Assembly (NCBI GenBank): GCA_002127285.1
Contig: NFUW01000001.1
Location: 1,430,568-1,494,567, forward strand
From: Chitinophagaceae bacterium IBVUCB1
GTDB lineage: Bacteria > Bacteroidota > Bacteroidia > Chitinophagales > Chitinophagaceae
Direction: 5' to 3'
DNA length: 64,000 bases
A model generated the notes under the pieces. The model worked only from the letters and a program-made list of their open reading frames with translations. It was not told the DNA's origin and made no database searches. The translations under genes were made by a program, and so were the position numbers. Positions 34,280 to 43,942 of this stretch are shown in pieces (position 1 is the stretch's first letter; every line of letters starts with the position of its first letter).

Positions 34280-35908
34280 CTACGCTTGAACAGAAAAAGT
34301 TTCATTAAACACGGCTTTCAACAGGTTATTACTATGTCTATACAAGTTGTCTATTTCATTATTTAGCTCGTTACATTTTTTAAGTAGTGATTCTACTTTT
34401 TCAACTATGGCTTGCTGTTCTTCTATAGGAGGTAGAGGAATAGGACATGTAAGTATCTCATTTTTTGTTAAATTAGTTTGCTTTTTCCCGTCATCAAAAT
34501 TTAAGTAGTGTTGGTTTCTATCTAGTACAATCAACAAATATTTTGGGTTGATTCCTGTGAGACCAGCTATACCTCCAATCCTTTGATTTAGAGAATATAT
34601 ATTATTCTTATCGACCAAGAAACATCTACTTAATGCTCTACCATTCGGCACGTCACTCATAACAATGGCTATTTCATCTTTAAACATGGGTAGCAGGAGT
34701 TCATTAGTGTGTTTTCTTACATCTCCATTAGTTGAAACAAACTTAGAATTAATCAACACATATTCTCCGTTTGGATCAATAAACTGCTCATGTGCTTTAC
34801 CATTTTTAAATAAAGCAACATCATCCAATATGCTCCAAACCCATCCCTTTGGCAAATAAAATGGTATTTCATCCTTGTTGATTGGTGGTAATGGTTTCTC
34901 CTTCTTTATTTTCTTGGCTTTAATGAGTTGCTCTTTCTCAGCCTTGATTCTCTTCAACAAATCTGAAGCAGGTTCTACATCTGGATTTTCTTCTCTCCAC
35001 TCTTCTGTTAGTTTTCCTTGTATGGCTTCTTGAAGGATAGATTGACGGAGTTGAAAAGAGATACTTCTTTTTGAATCAATAATAGTTTCAATTTCAAATA
35101 GACGAAGCTGATTATTCCGTAATTCTAGTATTTCATTTTGAACTGACTGAGGAATTATTGCCTCATCTATTACAACATCATTTTGAGATACAACAGACTT
35201 TACAAATCTGACAATTTCTTTTTGAATGTGATTAGGGGATATTGGTATTGGTAAAGATTGAAATTGTTGTATTGTAATACTTGGTGAATTAAAGCCCGAA
35301 AGAAACTGGTTAAAATAATCTCTTACAAAACCAGACAACATCCAAAGTTTAACATACTCTATATCGATACCAATTGGCTTAAAAACAGCAAATCCTGTAG
35401 AACCGATCATATCTTCACATTCCTCTTCTACTATTGCAATATTATTTAGGTAAGGTCTTACTAAAGAATACAACAGATAATCCTTCTTTAATACTCTCCT
35501 AGCACGAGATGATAATTTGCCAACTATTGTTGGTTTAACTTCTCTAATTTTAAATTCGGTGTTATCAATAGAGTCGATGTCTACGTAGTTGATAACTTTA
35601 TCTTTGGGATAAACATTTTCAATTGCAAGGTTGTCTGTATATTGAATTACATCACCTAATCTTACCCATGCCCAGTCTTTGGGAATAACAAATGGAACAT
35701 TAGTATCAGAAATTGGTATTAATCTTACTACTTTCTTATCTAGTTTTCGTCTTTCATTAAATATTATATCAATCAATCCAGTATTATCGCAATCCGATAC
35801 TACGTGTTCTGAAATCTTGGTTATAATATTAAGGAAGTAGTTACCTTGAGCGCCATATATAACACCAGCCTTATTTACAAAGTTTTTCTGCTTTCTGCCG
35901 ATTGCCAT
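34280..35908 (-). CDS. hsdS: Type I restriction enzyme specificity subunit HsdS
   Basis: A 542-residue subunit with two target-recognition domains: the first about 65-260 ('IPKDWAWVRLGDVIQYTD' opening) and the second about 350-520 ('LPKGWVWSILDDVALFKNGK' opening). They are joined by a conserved helix, 'SFQLRQSILQEAIQGKLTEEW' (as LRQSILQEAIQGKLTEEW), and closed by 'PLPPIEEQQAIVEKVESLL', the usual dimer helices. Each domain reads half of a bipartite sequence; the sequence read cannot be predicted. The start ATG directly abuts the hsdM stop (1-base overlap). There is only one hsdS and no inverted partner, so no shuffling is evident. Confidence 0.93.
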   Translation of the reverse strand: MAIGRKQKNFVNKAGVIYGAQGNYFLNIITKISEHVVSDCDNTGLIDIIFNERRKLDKKVVRLIPISDTNVPFVIPKDWAWVRLGDVIQYTDNLAIENVYPKDKVINYVDIDSIDNTEFKIREVKPTIVGKLSSRARRVLKKDYLLYSLVRPYLNNIAIVEEECEDMIGSTGFAVFKPIGIDIEYVKLWMLSGFVRDYFNQFLSGFNSPSITIQQFQSLPIPISPNHIQKEIVRFVKSVVSQNDVVIDEAIIPQSVQNEILELRNNQLRLFEIETIIDSKRSISFQLRQSILQEAIQGKLTEEWREENPDVEPASDLLKRIKAEKEQLIKAKKIKKEKPLPPINKDEIPFYLPKGWVWSILDDVALFKNGKAHEQFIDPNGEYVLINSKFVSTNGDVRKHTNELLLPMFKDEIAIVMSDVPNGRALSRCFLVDKNNIYSLNQRIGGIAGLTGINPKYLLIVLDRNQHYLNFDDGKKQTNLTKNEILTCPIPLPPIEEQQAIVEKVESLLKKCNELNNEIDNLYRHSNNLLKAVFNETFSVQA

Positions 35909-37341
35909 TATATAGATTGCTTTATATCTGAAATTAGTTTGTGTATATTTTCAAGTGATTTTTCAAATGATTCTATACAAGATTTACTATCTAACATTTC
36001 CTCAAAAGTTTCTGATTTTCCATTCTTAATATCCAGATCCCAGTTGTTTAAGTCATCAACATTCACTTTCCAAGCCAAATCATTTTCTGCCCTATTATCC
36101 CACCAATCAATTAATGGCTTGAATTCATCAAACTGAATAGGCTTTGTTTTAGAATAGCTTTTTTGTCCCTCTGGCAATTTATGCTCGTAATACCATATCT
36201 CCCTTGTTGGTTGTCCTTTCTCAAAAAACAATAGGTTAGTGCTTACCGTAGCAGGAAAGAATGTGCTTTGTGGTAATCGAACTATAGTATGCAGATTACA
36301 ATCAGTCAGTAATTTTTCCCTTATTCTTGCCTTTACCCCTTCCCCTGTAATCGAGCCATCTGGCAATACAATAGCACACCTTCCATTAGGCTTCAAGAGT
36401 TGTAACATCAATATCACAAACAAATCAGCACTTTCTTTGCATCTGTAAGTAGCAGGGAAGTTAGTTTCAACACCATCGGCAATACTGGCTCCAAATGGAG
36501 GATTGGCAAGTATCACATCTACCTGATCCTTTTTTCCTATACTATTGTATTCTTTCTTTAAGCTGTCTATATAATGATAGTCGGGCACGTCAATCTCATG
36601 TAGTATCAGGTTAGTCAGTCCCAAAACATAAGCAACAGGTTTCAATTCCCAACCTGTTATTGTTGTTTGTAAAATTGCTTCATCATCAACGGTCTTAACA
36701 TAATGCCCTCTTACATGGTCTATGGCAGCTGTTAAGAAGCCCCCCGTTCCTGCAGCAGGGTCAAGCACCTTTTCTCCCAGTTTAGGATTAGTCATTTGAG
36801 TCATTAACTGGGTAACAGCTCTTGGTGTATAGTATTCACCTTTGTTACCAGCATCTCTTAATTCCTGTAAGATACTTTCATAAATGTTGCCGAAGATGTG
36901 CTTATCCTCTGATTTGGTAAAGTCAATCTCATTAAGTTTATTAATTACTTTACGCATCTCATAGCCACTCTTCATGTAGTTGTTTGAACCATCAAACACC
37001 TCTTTAACAATCATGGCCCTCTTTGGGTTAGCAGGGCTTGATATGTTTCTTAATGTTGCAAACAACCCTTTATTGTTGGCTTCATTACTATCAATAAAGC
37101 TCAATAACTCATTTCCTGTAAGCCCCTCTGGATCTGCTGCCCAGTTTCTCCATTGAAACTTCTTTGGTATGACAGATATATAGTTGTCTCTTATTACTTC
37201 AAGTTCTTGGTCTTTGTCATCCATTATTTTCAGAAACAACATCCAGCCCAATTGCTCTAATCGCTGAGCATCGCCAGAGATACCCCTGTCTTGCCTCATA
37301 ATGTTCCTTATGCTACTAACTACTGCTCCTACGTTTGCCAT
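35908..37341 (-). CDS. hsdM: Type I methyltransferase subunit HsdM
   Basis: A 477-residue N6-adenine methyltransferase. The N-terminal HsdM_N helical domain (about 1-130) is followed by the catalytic domain with AdoMet motif I DPAAGTGGFL (about 198) and catalytic motif IV NPPFG (about 280), both intact. It acts with HsdS as the modification complex and with HsdR as the restriction complex. Middle gene of the leftward hsdR-hsdM-hsdS operon; the gap to hsdR is 3 bases. Confidence 0.96.
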   Translation of the reverse strand: MANVGAVVSSIRNIMRQDRGISGDAQRLEQLGWMLFLKIMDDKDQELEVIRDNYISVIPKKFQWRNWAADPEGLTGNELLSFIDSNEANNKGLFATLRNISSPANPKRAMIVKEVFDGSNNYMKSGYEMRKVINKLNEIDFTKSEDKHIFGNIYESILQELRDAGNKGEYYTPRAVTQLMTQMTNPKLGEKVLDPAAGTGGFLTAAIDHVRGHYVKTVDDEAILQTTITGWELKPVAYVLGLTNLILHEIDVPDYHYIDSLKKEYNSIGKKDQVDVILANPPFGASIADGVETNFPATYRCKESADLFVILMLQLLKPNGRCAIVLPDGSITGEGVKARIREKLLTDCNLHTIVRLPQSTFFPATVSTNLLFFEKGQPTREIWYYEHKLPEGQKSYSKTKPIQFDEFKPLIDWWDNRAENDLAWKVNVDDLNNWDLDIKNGKSETFEEMLDSKSCIESFEKSLENIHKLISDIKQSI

Positions 37342-37344
37342 TCT

Positions 37345-39729
37345 TTAAGCTACTTTGTATAATTCGTTTTCAAGTTCCTGCAATGCCTCCAAATATCTTT
37401 CTTTCCCACCAAAGGCATTGATAATTTCTAATGGTGAGCCAAGCTTGTTGAGTGGGTCAAGCTTTAATACATCAAGGCTTTCTATGGTCAATAAGTCATC
37501 ATCGGCATATTTATCCAATAAGCTTTGTATGACTGATTGTGCCTTATCCCCATATTTAGCGAAGTAGTTTCTCTTCTTTACATTGTTTGCTCTTTCCTTT
37601 CTTGTAAGTGGTTTACTATCATAAGCCACATGACATATGAGGTCAAATGGGTCAAAGTCTTTACCTATTTCTTCTTTCAGAGCTTCAAAGAATATACCTT
37701 GCTGTTCCAACGTATCGACAATTGCTTTTTTCTTTTCAGCATTGTTCCATGATTTCAGAAAGGCATCCATAGTGTCATATTGTTTAATGACATTCTTTCT
37801 GGTATAGTCTTTCAGGCTCTCTGTAATAATTCTGCCATCAGCATCTAAATACTGTATTCTTTCATTAACTATTCTCACATCAACACCATCAACCCTAATT
37901 TTCTGTCTTGGATTAGGAGGGTCTATAATAATTCCACCACCAGTAATATTGGGCGGTTCTGGGAATTCTACTTCATCGCCATCAACTATATCAACAATTG
38001 GTGTGTCGTCAGCCTCCTCATCTGTGCGTGATATATCATCTTCTTCACCAACATCCATAATTCTTACAGGATCACCATCAAAGGCTGGGTCTGCAAACAA
38101 GTCGGTTGCATTCCTGAAATCCATAATAGTGAAATACGTTTTGCCGTATTCTTCATTTATTCTTGTACCTCTACCAATAATCTGTTTAAACTCAGTCAAA
38201 GAACCAATGTTGCTATCTAAAACAATGAGCTTGCAGGTTTGAGCATCCACACCCGTTGTCATCAGTTTAGAAGTAACTGCAATTACCGGATACCTTTCAC
38301 TTGGATTAATAAAACTATCCAGTTCTCTTTTACCTTCTTGATTGTCCCCTGTGATTTGCATTACATACTTATTGTTTTGGGCTACAAGGTCTGCATTGGC
38401 ATTAGCCAATGCAGACCTCATACCTTCAGCATGTTCTATATCAATACAAAAGACTATGGTTTTAGCAAACCTGTCATTACCTTTTAGAAACTCGGTAATC
38501 TTATTTGCTACCAACTCTCTACGCTCTTCAACAACAATGTTTTTATCAAAATCAGTTCTATTATAAATCCTATCTTCAACAGGGTTACCTTCTTTATCTA
38601 AAAAGCCAATCGGAGGTCTCCATCCATCAGCATCTATATCTAATGTTATCTTGATAACCTTATATGGAGCAAGAAATCCGTCATCTATACCTTGCCTTAA
38701 TGAATAAGTATATATAGGGTCGCCAAAATAGTGAGAGTTTGATGTTTCAGTTGTTTCTTTAGGTGTTGCTGTCAAACCTATGTGAGTCGCAGACTTGAAA
38801 TAATCAAGTATTTCTCTCCATTTGCTATCTTCATTGGCACTTCCCCTATGACACTCATCAACAATTACCAAATCAAAGAAATTTGGGCTGAATTGCTTAT
38901 ATGCGTCTTCTGTTTTACTATCAGACAGTCCTTGATAAAGAGCTAAATAGATATTGTATGCTGTATCTATACTCTTGTGTTTGATGATAGTCATGGCATC
39001 TTTAAAATGCCTGAAATCACCCCTTGCAGTTTGGTCTATTAGTGCTGTCCTATCTGCAAGAAACAGAATGCGTTTCTTGGCTCCGCTCTTCCATAGCCTG
39101 TATATTATTTGAAATGCAGTATATGTTTTACCTGTCCCTGTAGCCATCACCAATAAAATCCTGTCTTGTTTATTAGCAACTGCCTCAATGGTTCTATTGA
39201 TTGCTATTTGTTGATAGTATCTTGGTGAGCGGCCTGTTCCATCAGAGTAATAATCCGTAGAAACAATATTTTCTGTTTCCTGATCCTTAATACCTTTGTA
39301 TTGTTTGTATTTCTCCCAGAGAAGGGCTGGACTTGGAAACTCATCAAGAGTTAATTCTCTCTCCAGTTGTCCGTCAGTAACAGTTTTGTCGTGAAAGTAA
39401 AAGCCGTCTCCGTTGCTACTGAAAACAAACGGTATATCAAGTGTATTGGAATAACCTAATGCTTGTTGTATTCCCGACTTTACCGAATGATTATTATCCT
39501 TTGCTTCAATAACAGCAATAGGTACATTAGGCTTATAGAACAGAATATAGTCTGCAAATTTGCGCTTTCCTCTAGCTGTTACTCTTCCTTTTACATATAT
39601 ACGCCCATCCGTAAAATAGATTTCCCTGCCTAATTGAGTAAGCTCATCCCAGCCTGATTTGATAATAGCAGGAGTAATAAACTTCTCTTTAATATCTGCC
39701 TCTGACAGTTCCTTTTTTGTCATGGTCAT
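37345..39729 (-). CDS. hsdR: Type I restriction subunit HsdR
   Basis: A 794-residue motor and nuclease. The N-terminal PD-(D/E)XK domain is visible as FADYILFY and AVIEAKDNNHSV (about 40-80); the SF2 helicase core has Walker A MATGTGKTYT (about 196) and DECHRG (about 292), and 'GLTATPKETTE' as motif III. The C-terminal part (about 600-790) is the EcoEI-type HsdR C domain. All key residues seem present, so the system should be able to restrict. A second in-frame ATG is at 39723. First gene of the hsd operon. Confidence 0.95.
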   Translation of the reverse strand: MTMTKKELSEADIKEKFITPAIIKSGWDELTQLGREIYFTDGRIYVKGRVTARGKRKFADYILFYKPNVPIAVIEAKDNNHSVKSGIQQALGYSNTLDIPFVFSSNGDGFYFHDKTVTDGQLERELTLDEFPSPALLWEKYKQYKGIKDQETENIVSTDYYSDGTGRSPRYYQQIAINRTIEAVANKQDRILLVMATGTGKTYTAFQIIYRLWKSGAKKRILFLADRTALIDQTARGDFRHFKDAMTIIKHKSIDTAYNIYLALYQGLSDSKTEDAYKQFSPNFFDLVIVDECHRGSANEDSKWREILDYFKSATHIGLTATPKETTETSNSHYFGDPIYTYSLRQGIDDGFLAPYKVIKITLDIDADGWRPPIGFLDKEGNPVEDRIYNRTDFDKNIVVEERRELVANKITEFLKGNDRFAKTIVFCIDIEHAEGMRSALANANADLVAQNNKYVMQITGDNQEGKRELDSFINPSERYPVIAVTSKLMTTGVDAQTCKLIVLDSNIGSLTEFKQIIGRGTRINEEYGKTYFTIMDFRNATDLFADPAFDGDPVRIMDVGEEDDISRTDEEADDTPIVDIVDGDEVEFPEPPNITGGGIIIDPPNPRQKIRVDGVDVRIVNERIQYLDADGRIITESLKDYTRKNVIKQYDTMDAFLKSWNNAEKKKAIVDTLEQQGIFFEALKEEIGKDFDPFDLICHVAYDSKPLTRKERANNVKKRNYFAKYGDKAQSVIQSLLDKYADDDLLTIESLDVLKLDPLNKLGSPLEIINAFGGKERYLEALQELENELYKVA

Positions 39730-39742
39730 AAATTGATAGTTA

Positions 39743-39770
39743 GAACTTCTAATAATTTTATAAGAAGTTC
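39743..39770. repeat. Inverted repeat, copy 2 (GAACTTCT/AGAAGTTC)
   Basis: GAACTTCT and AGAAGTTC, perfect 8-bp arms around a 12-base AT spacer, in the divergent gap between hsdR and the serine recombinase gene. Its arms and spacing match the copy at 30860-30887, so a common DNA-binding protein is possible. Confidence 0.55.
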
Positions 39771-39891
39771 AGAATGTCATATTGTGATAATTAATAAATC
39801 ATAGCTATCAAAAGTAGCAAAAACAAGCTGGTGACACAAACTGTAAACGCTGGATTCCGAAATGTGACAGGTCTTCCTTAGGTTAGCCTTC

Positions 39892-40539
39892 ATGGGAAGT
39901 TTTATAGCATACTATAGAGTAAGCACACAAAGGCAAGGAGCGTCAGGATTGGGCTTAGAAGCTCAGAAAAACGCTGTTTTATCATTTTTAGGTGCTAGAG
40001 CCTTATTAGCAGAGTATACCGACGTGGAAACGGGTAAAAACGATTTTCGCCCAGAACTACTAAAAGCTATTGATTTGGCAAAGCAATCTAACGCCACACT
40101 TGTAATAGCTAAGCTGGACAGGCTTTCCCGCAACCTGACATTCATATCCACTTTAATGGATACAAAAGTCAGGTTTATCTGCTGTGATATGCCCGATGCA
40201 AATGAGTTAACCATTAGCATCTTCGGAGCACTAGCACAATGGGAGCGTCAGAGAATAGCTGAAAGAACCCGCATAGCATTACAGGCACTCAAAAAACGAG
40301 GGGTAAAATTGGGGAGGCCAGAAAATTTTACTGATTCGGTAAGGGTAATGGGCCATAAGAAGATAAAAGAAATAGCTGAAAGTAACCCTAATAACCAAAA
40401 AGCAAAAAAGGTCATAAGCTTGCTTCACAAAAACGGTAAGTCTTTAAGAGAAATAGCTTCCGAACTTAATGATGCTGGCTTCAAAACGTCAAGAGGCGGC
40501 ATCTTTGCACCTGAGCAAGTAAGAAGGTTAATTAAATAA
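39892..40539 (+). CDS. Small serine recombinase (resolvase/invertase)
   Basis: A 215-residue site-specific recombinase. The catalytic domain has the nucleophile Ser11 (YYRVSTQRQ), the 'AKLDRLSRN' block (about 67-75) and 'GALAQWERQRIAERTR' (about 111-126); the C-terminus (about 165-215) is a Hin-like HTH with 'ISLLHKNGKSLREIASELND'. It may be a resolvase or invertase of a former element nested in the island, since it lies on the border between the hsd and RecQ modules. No flanking inverted repeats that it would flip were found. Confidence 0.9.
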   Translation: MGSFIAYYRVSTQRQGASGLGLEAQKNAVLSFLGARALLAEYTDVETGKNDFRPELLKAIDLAKQSNATLVIAKLDRLSRNLTFISTLMDTKVRFICCDMPDANELTISIFGALAQWERQRIAERTRIALQALKKRGVKLGRPENFTDSVRVMGHKKIKEIAESNPNNQKAKKVISLLHKNGKSLREIASELNDAGFKTSRGGIFAPEQVRRLIK

Positions 40540-40588
40540 CATAAAAGTATTAATTTTCATTGCTAAAATTTATATACTTTGATTTGCT

Positions 40589-40711
40589 ATGCTTGTGGAT
40601 GTTTACTACGGTAGAGTGGATGCCATAATTAAGTTAAGAGAACGCCTCAAAAAGTTGACTTTAGAACGAAGAAGAATCAGGTATTCACAGCACAAAAAAC
40701 CTATCACCTAA
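40589..40711 (+). CDS. Possible small basic peptide
   Basis: A 40-residue ORF (MLVDVYYGRVDAIIKLRERL..., ending HKKPIT). It is helical and strongly basic (KKLTLERRRIRYSQHKK). It sits in the gap between the serine recombinase gene and the RecQ module. Coding status is weakly supported. The remaining bases up to 40831 are AT-rich without other signals. Confidence 0.3.
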   Translation: MLVDVYYGRVDAIIKLRERLKKLTLERRRIRYSQHKKPIT

Positions 40712-40831
40712 AAACAAAAAAAACTTTATTTTACTATAGACATTCAAGAAATACTATATAACCATAAGTGAACATTAGCTTGGCAACATACTGTTAATTG
40801 AAACACCTATATCATAAAAGCCATAAAAAAC

Positions 40832-41806
40832 ATGTATTATCCGAACGACATAGAAGAAATTTGCTACGAGCAAGACCACATTGACAAAGTTTGGGAAGAA
40901 ATGAAACAAATCATTCCCGAATATTTTCAGAACTACATTGACACAGAAAACGGACACACAATTCAAGAAAGTGAAGTCGAAAAACTTGCTGCAAAGTTCG
41001 GTTCAACTTCAAAACCTAAAAGCAAAATCAAAGACACAAAAAAAATTCTAGAAAGAATTTTCAAAGAAGCAATTGATGACTTTAATAAGGAGCGTCAACC
41101 CTATCTGGATATACTCGACTTGGAATCACTTGAAGAATACAAACACGATGTAAACTCTTTTAAAAACACCGTTCTCAAAAATCAAATACCAATAATTCGC
41201 AAAACACTTCAAAACAAACAAGCAAAAGAACTTGACAAGTTTAGAGCTGCTTTTAATGCAGCACAACCGGGACATTTGTTTAAAGTAACTTCTAACATTA
41301 TCAAGTTGGCGAATGAATGGAAAAATGATTGGTATGATGGTGAAGAATTTGAAAAAATCGACACTTGCGATGACTTGAATTATTATGACTTTGACAAAGA
41401 AGAATATACTGCATTTGGAGTTATTGGGGGTGGTATAAAAAGTGAATTTATATTTAAGCTATTCCCTGAAATGTATCCAAGTCGAAGTAGAGAAGCAGTT
41501 TGGGCATTATATTATTTAAGTAGCAAAAAGAAATTTGGCTGTAAAGAAGATTCCCAATTCTTGATGATAAATGCTGATGAAGGAACAACACAACAGAATT
41601 ATTTCTTCCCATACGGACTTTTTGCATTTTATGCACTACGAATATTCAATAAACTGAAAGTATTATATGCTAGTCACGGTATTAGTTTGCCAATAGAATA
41701 TAGATTTGTTGCAGTTGACAGCTTTCTATCATTTGTAGCAAGAAGCCACCAAGAAGAAATAAATGTTTTAAAACAAAACTCTCAAAACTATCATTATGAC
41801 TACTAA
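40832..41806 (+). CDS. Unknown protein, partner of the RecQ-nuclease gene
   Basis: A 324-residue cytosolic protein. I do not recognise its family. The N-terminal 150 residues are helical and highly charged, with probable coiled coils; the C-terminal part is more globular: 'AFGVIGGGIKSEFIFKLFP', 'YPSRSREAVWALYYLSSKKK', 'QFLMINADEG' and 'YFFPYGLFAFYALRIFNKL'. No signal peptide or membrane helix. Its stop codon lies 11 bases inside the helicase gene, so the two are translationally coupled and probably work as a complex. It may be a sensor or recruitment subunit. Confidence 0.6.
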   Translation: MYYPNDIEEICYEQDHIDKVWEEMKQIIPEYFQNYIDTENGHTIQESEVEKLAAKFGSTSKPKSKIKDTKKILERIFKEAIDDFNKERQPYLDILDLESLEEYKHDVNSFKNTVLKNQIPIIRKTLQNKQAKELDKFRAAFNAAQPGHLFKVTSNIIKLANEWKNDWYDGEEFEKIDTCDDLNYYDFDKEEYTAFGVIGGGIKSEFIFKLFPEMYPSRSREAVWALYYLSSKKKFGCKEDSQFLMINADEGTTQQNYFFPYGLFAFYALRIFNKLKVLYASHGISLPIEYRFVAVDSFLSFVARSHQEEINVLKQNSQNYHYDY

Positions 41807-43784
41807 AGCAGTTGAAGTTTTTGAAAAGGAATTTCCTGCATTAGCAAGTCAGTTTCCCTTAAAGCCTTTTCAAGAAAAAGTAATCAATCAAGCTATCTTG
41901 AACGGTTCAACATTGGCAGTGATGCCAACAGGTGGCGGAAAATCGTTGATATATTGGGTATCAGCTAAAGCATTAAAAGGAACCTGTCTAGTCGTTTCCC
42001 CACTAATCGCTTTAATAGATGAACAAGCCGAAAAGCTAACAGCCTCAGGATGTAATGTCTTGGCTATTCACGGTGGTATGGGTGCTTCAGAACAGATTAA
42101 AGAACTCAAAGCATTCGCAAAAGGTGTATCTAATCCTGATTTTATTTTTGTTAGCCCAGAAAGAATGGCTACGGATGGCTTTTTTGAGTATTGCCTTTCA
42201 TTGCGAAAGGATAAAATAAAACTTGTTGTTATTGACGAAGTCCATTGTATCAGTCAGTGGGGCTTTGATTTTAGACCTTTCTATAAGCATATTCCAACTT
42301 TTTTGGAATCTGTTTTTGAAAATCAGCGACCAAAAGTTCTTGGACTTACTGCCACCATTAACCCACAAGAGCTAATTGACATAACAAACGATTTTAAAAT
42401 TCATAAAAACTCAATTTTAAAAGATGATGTTCTTCTTCGTTTTGACATTGATTTAAAAGTTGAAAAGTTAACAAATGAAGATGAAAAACGAGAAAGGCTT
42501 TGGGAGATAATTGAAGACCACAAACACGAAAAGGTGTTAGTTTACTTGTATCGAAAATATCACAAAGGTGGAGTAGAAGATTTATGTGAAGTGGCAAATC
42601 AGAAAGGTTTTAATGCCTTGTCCTTTCACGGTGATATGACTAGTTCAGAACGACAAAAAATAATATCAGAATACAGAGACGGCTCGACAAACCTAGTTTT
42701 TGCAACTAACGCTTTTGGAATGGGTATTGACATTCCAAACATTCGTGTTGTAATTCATTTTATGTTGCCCGAATCCATTGAACAATATTATCAGGAAATA
42801 GGAAGAGCGGGGCGTGACCAAAAAGGAGCAATTGCATATATGCTCTACTCCAATAAAAATGTTCAAATTCGCAAAACTCACTTTATTGACAAATCTTTTC
42901 CAAACCAAGATGAAGTAAAACACCTTTTTACCAAAGCTACAAACAACGAAATAGGAAGAAAAACACTACAATATTTTTCGGAAGAAGAATTGCAATCTAC
43001 TTTACCTTACTTTCTTAATTGCGATGCTATTTCAATTGATGGAAAAGGGTTCACAAACTTGAAAGTTTTTAAATCAAACTCAAATTCTCGCCTAAAAGAA
43101 ATTGTTGATTCTTCCAAAACAGGAATGGTAATCCCTGTTTTGGCTAAGTCAGAGAATGCAGGTTTATCTTGTAAAGATTTTTTCAATATAACGTACAAAG
43201 CATTAGTTGATGAGCAAGTAACATTAAGCAAAAACCTTGATAAATGCTTAATTATCAAAGCTACAGAAACGGAACTTACAGCAGAACAAATTGAAGCAAT
43301 AAAAAAAGAGACAGTAAGGAAAAGAGAATACAAGCATAATCTTTTGGACTACCTTGTTTATTTACTTGACAACTTTGACAACTCACAATCATTACACCAA
43401 GAGATTGGCAGATACTTGGGAGTAAATAAGCATTTGCTTGGAAAAATACATAAAACAGAAAATGGAATTTGGGTTCGTTCCAAATCGGAAGTAATTATTG
43501 CAAACATTCTTTACCGTTCGGGGATGGAGTTTAAATATGAAGAAAAACTACGCTACAATGCAAGCCAATGGATAGAACCAGATTTCACAATAAGAGATAA
43601 CGGTAAGACTTGGTTTTGGGAACACCTTGGACTATTAGCTGACGAGCAATACAACGAAAATTGGCAAGAGAAAAAGCAAATTTTTAAAGACCTCGGAGTA
43701 TTTGACTATGTAATTACTACAACAGAAAGTGCTGTATTGAGTGACAAAGCAAACGATTTAATAAAAAAAATAAAAACGGACTAA
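41796..43784 (+). CDS. RecQ-like helicase with C-terminal PD-(D/E)XK nuclease domain
   Basis: A 662-residue fusion. SF2 RecQ core: motif 0 Gln in PLKPFQEKVI, Walker A MPTGGGKS (about 45), DEVHCISQWG (about 146), 'GLTATI', and motifs V/VI 'ATNAFGMGIDIPNIR' and 'QEIGRAGRDQKG' (about 300-345). The RecQ zinc-binding cysteines are absent. After a linker the end carries 'VRSKSEVIIANIL', 'WIEPDFTI' and 'WFWEHLGLL..EQYNENWQEKK' (about 560-640), a restriction-like nuclease core (E, PD, E-H/Q-K). It probably unwinds and cuts invading DNA together with the upstream partner. Resembles no two-gene defence system I can name. Confidence 0.8.
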   Translation: MTTKAVEVFEKEFPALASQFPLKPFQEKVINQAILNGSTLAVMPTGGGKSLIYWVSAKALKGTCLVVSPLIALIDEQAEKLTASGCNVLAIHGGMGASEQIKELKAFAKGVSNPDFIFVSPERMATDGFFEYCLSLRKDKIKLVVIDEVHCISQWGFDFRPFYKHIPTFLESVFENQRPKVLGLTATINPQELIDITNDFKIHKNSILKDDVLLRFDIDLKVEKLTNEDEKRERLWEIIEDHKHEKVLVYLYRKYHKGGVEDLCEVANQKGFNALSFHGDMTSSERQKIISEYRDGSTNLVFATNAFGMGIDIPNIRVVIHFMLPESIEQYYQEIGRAGRDQKGAIAYMLYSNKNVQIRKTHFIDKSFPNQDEVKHLFTKATNNEIGRKTLQYFSEEELQSTLPYFLNCDAISIDGKGFTNLKVFKSNSNSRLKEIVDSSKTGMVIPVLAKSENAGLSCKDFFNITYKALVDEQVTLSKNLDKCLIIKATETELTAEQIEAIKKETVRKREYKHNLLDYLVYLLDNFDNSQSLHQEIGRYLGVNKHLLGKIHKTENGIWVRSKSEVIIANILYRSGMEFKYEEKLRYNASQWIEPDFTIRDNGKTWFWEHLGLLADEQYNENWQEKKQIFKDLGVFDYVITTTESAVLSDKANDLIKKIKTD

Positions 43785-43942
43785 CAATGACAACAGAAAA
43801 AAGAAAGGAGTAATGCATTTATGAAAACCGAACAAAAACTATGGGATACCTGCAGCTTTGGATGAAGGTTTTTTCCAGAAAAATATATTAAGATGGGCCA
43901 AGTAAAGCACTAGAAAACTTCCCTAAGAATCAAAAGTACATC
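43785..43942. other. Gap with short degenerate coding traces
   Basis: A 158-base gap between two defence modules. One frame reads MKTEQKLWDTCSFG then stop, and another PAALDEGFFQKNILRWAK then stop. These look like pieces of a decayed gene, possibly the start of an hsdM-like protein, but they are too short to prove. Confidence 0.3.

Noticed and set aside
34280..40539. Phase-variable type I R-M system flipped by the serine recombinase
   Set aside because: There is one hsdS only, with no inverted second copy and no inverted repeats flanking its recognition domains.
40832..43784. Hachiman system
   Set aside because: The helicase is RecQ-like with a fused nuclease, and the partner does not resemble HamA (DUF1837) as far as I can judge by eye.
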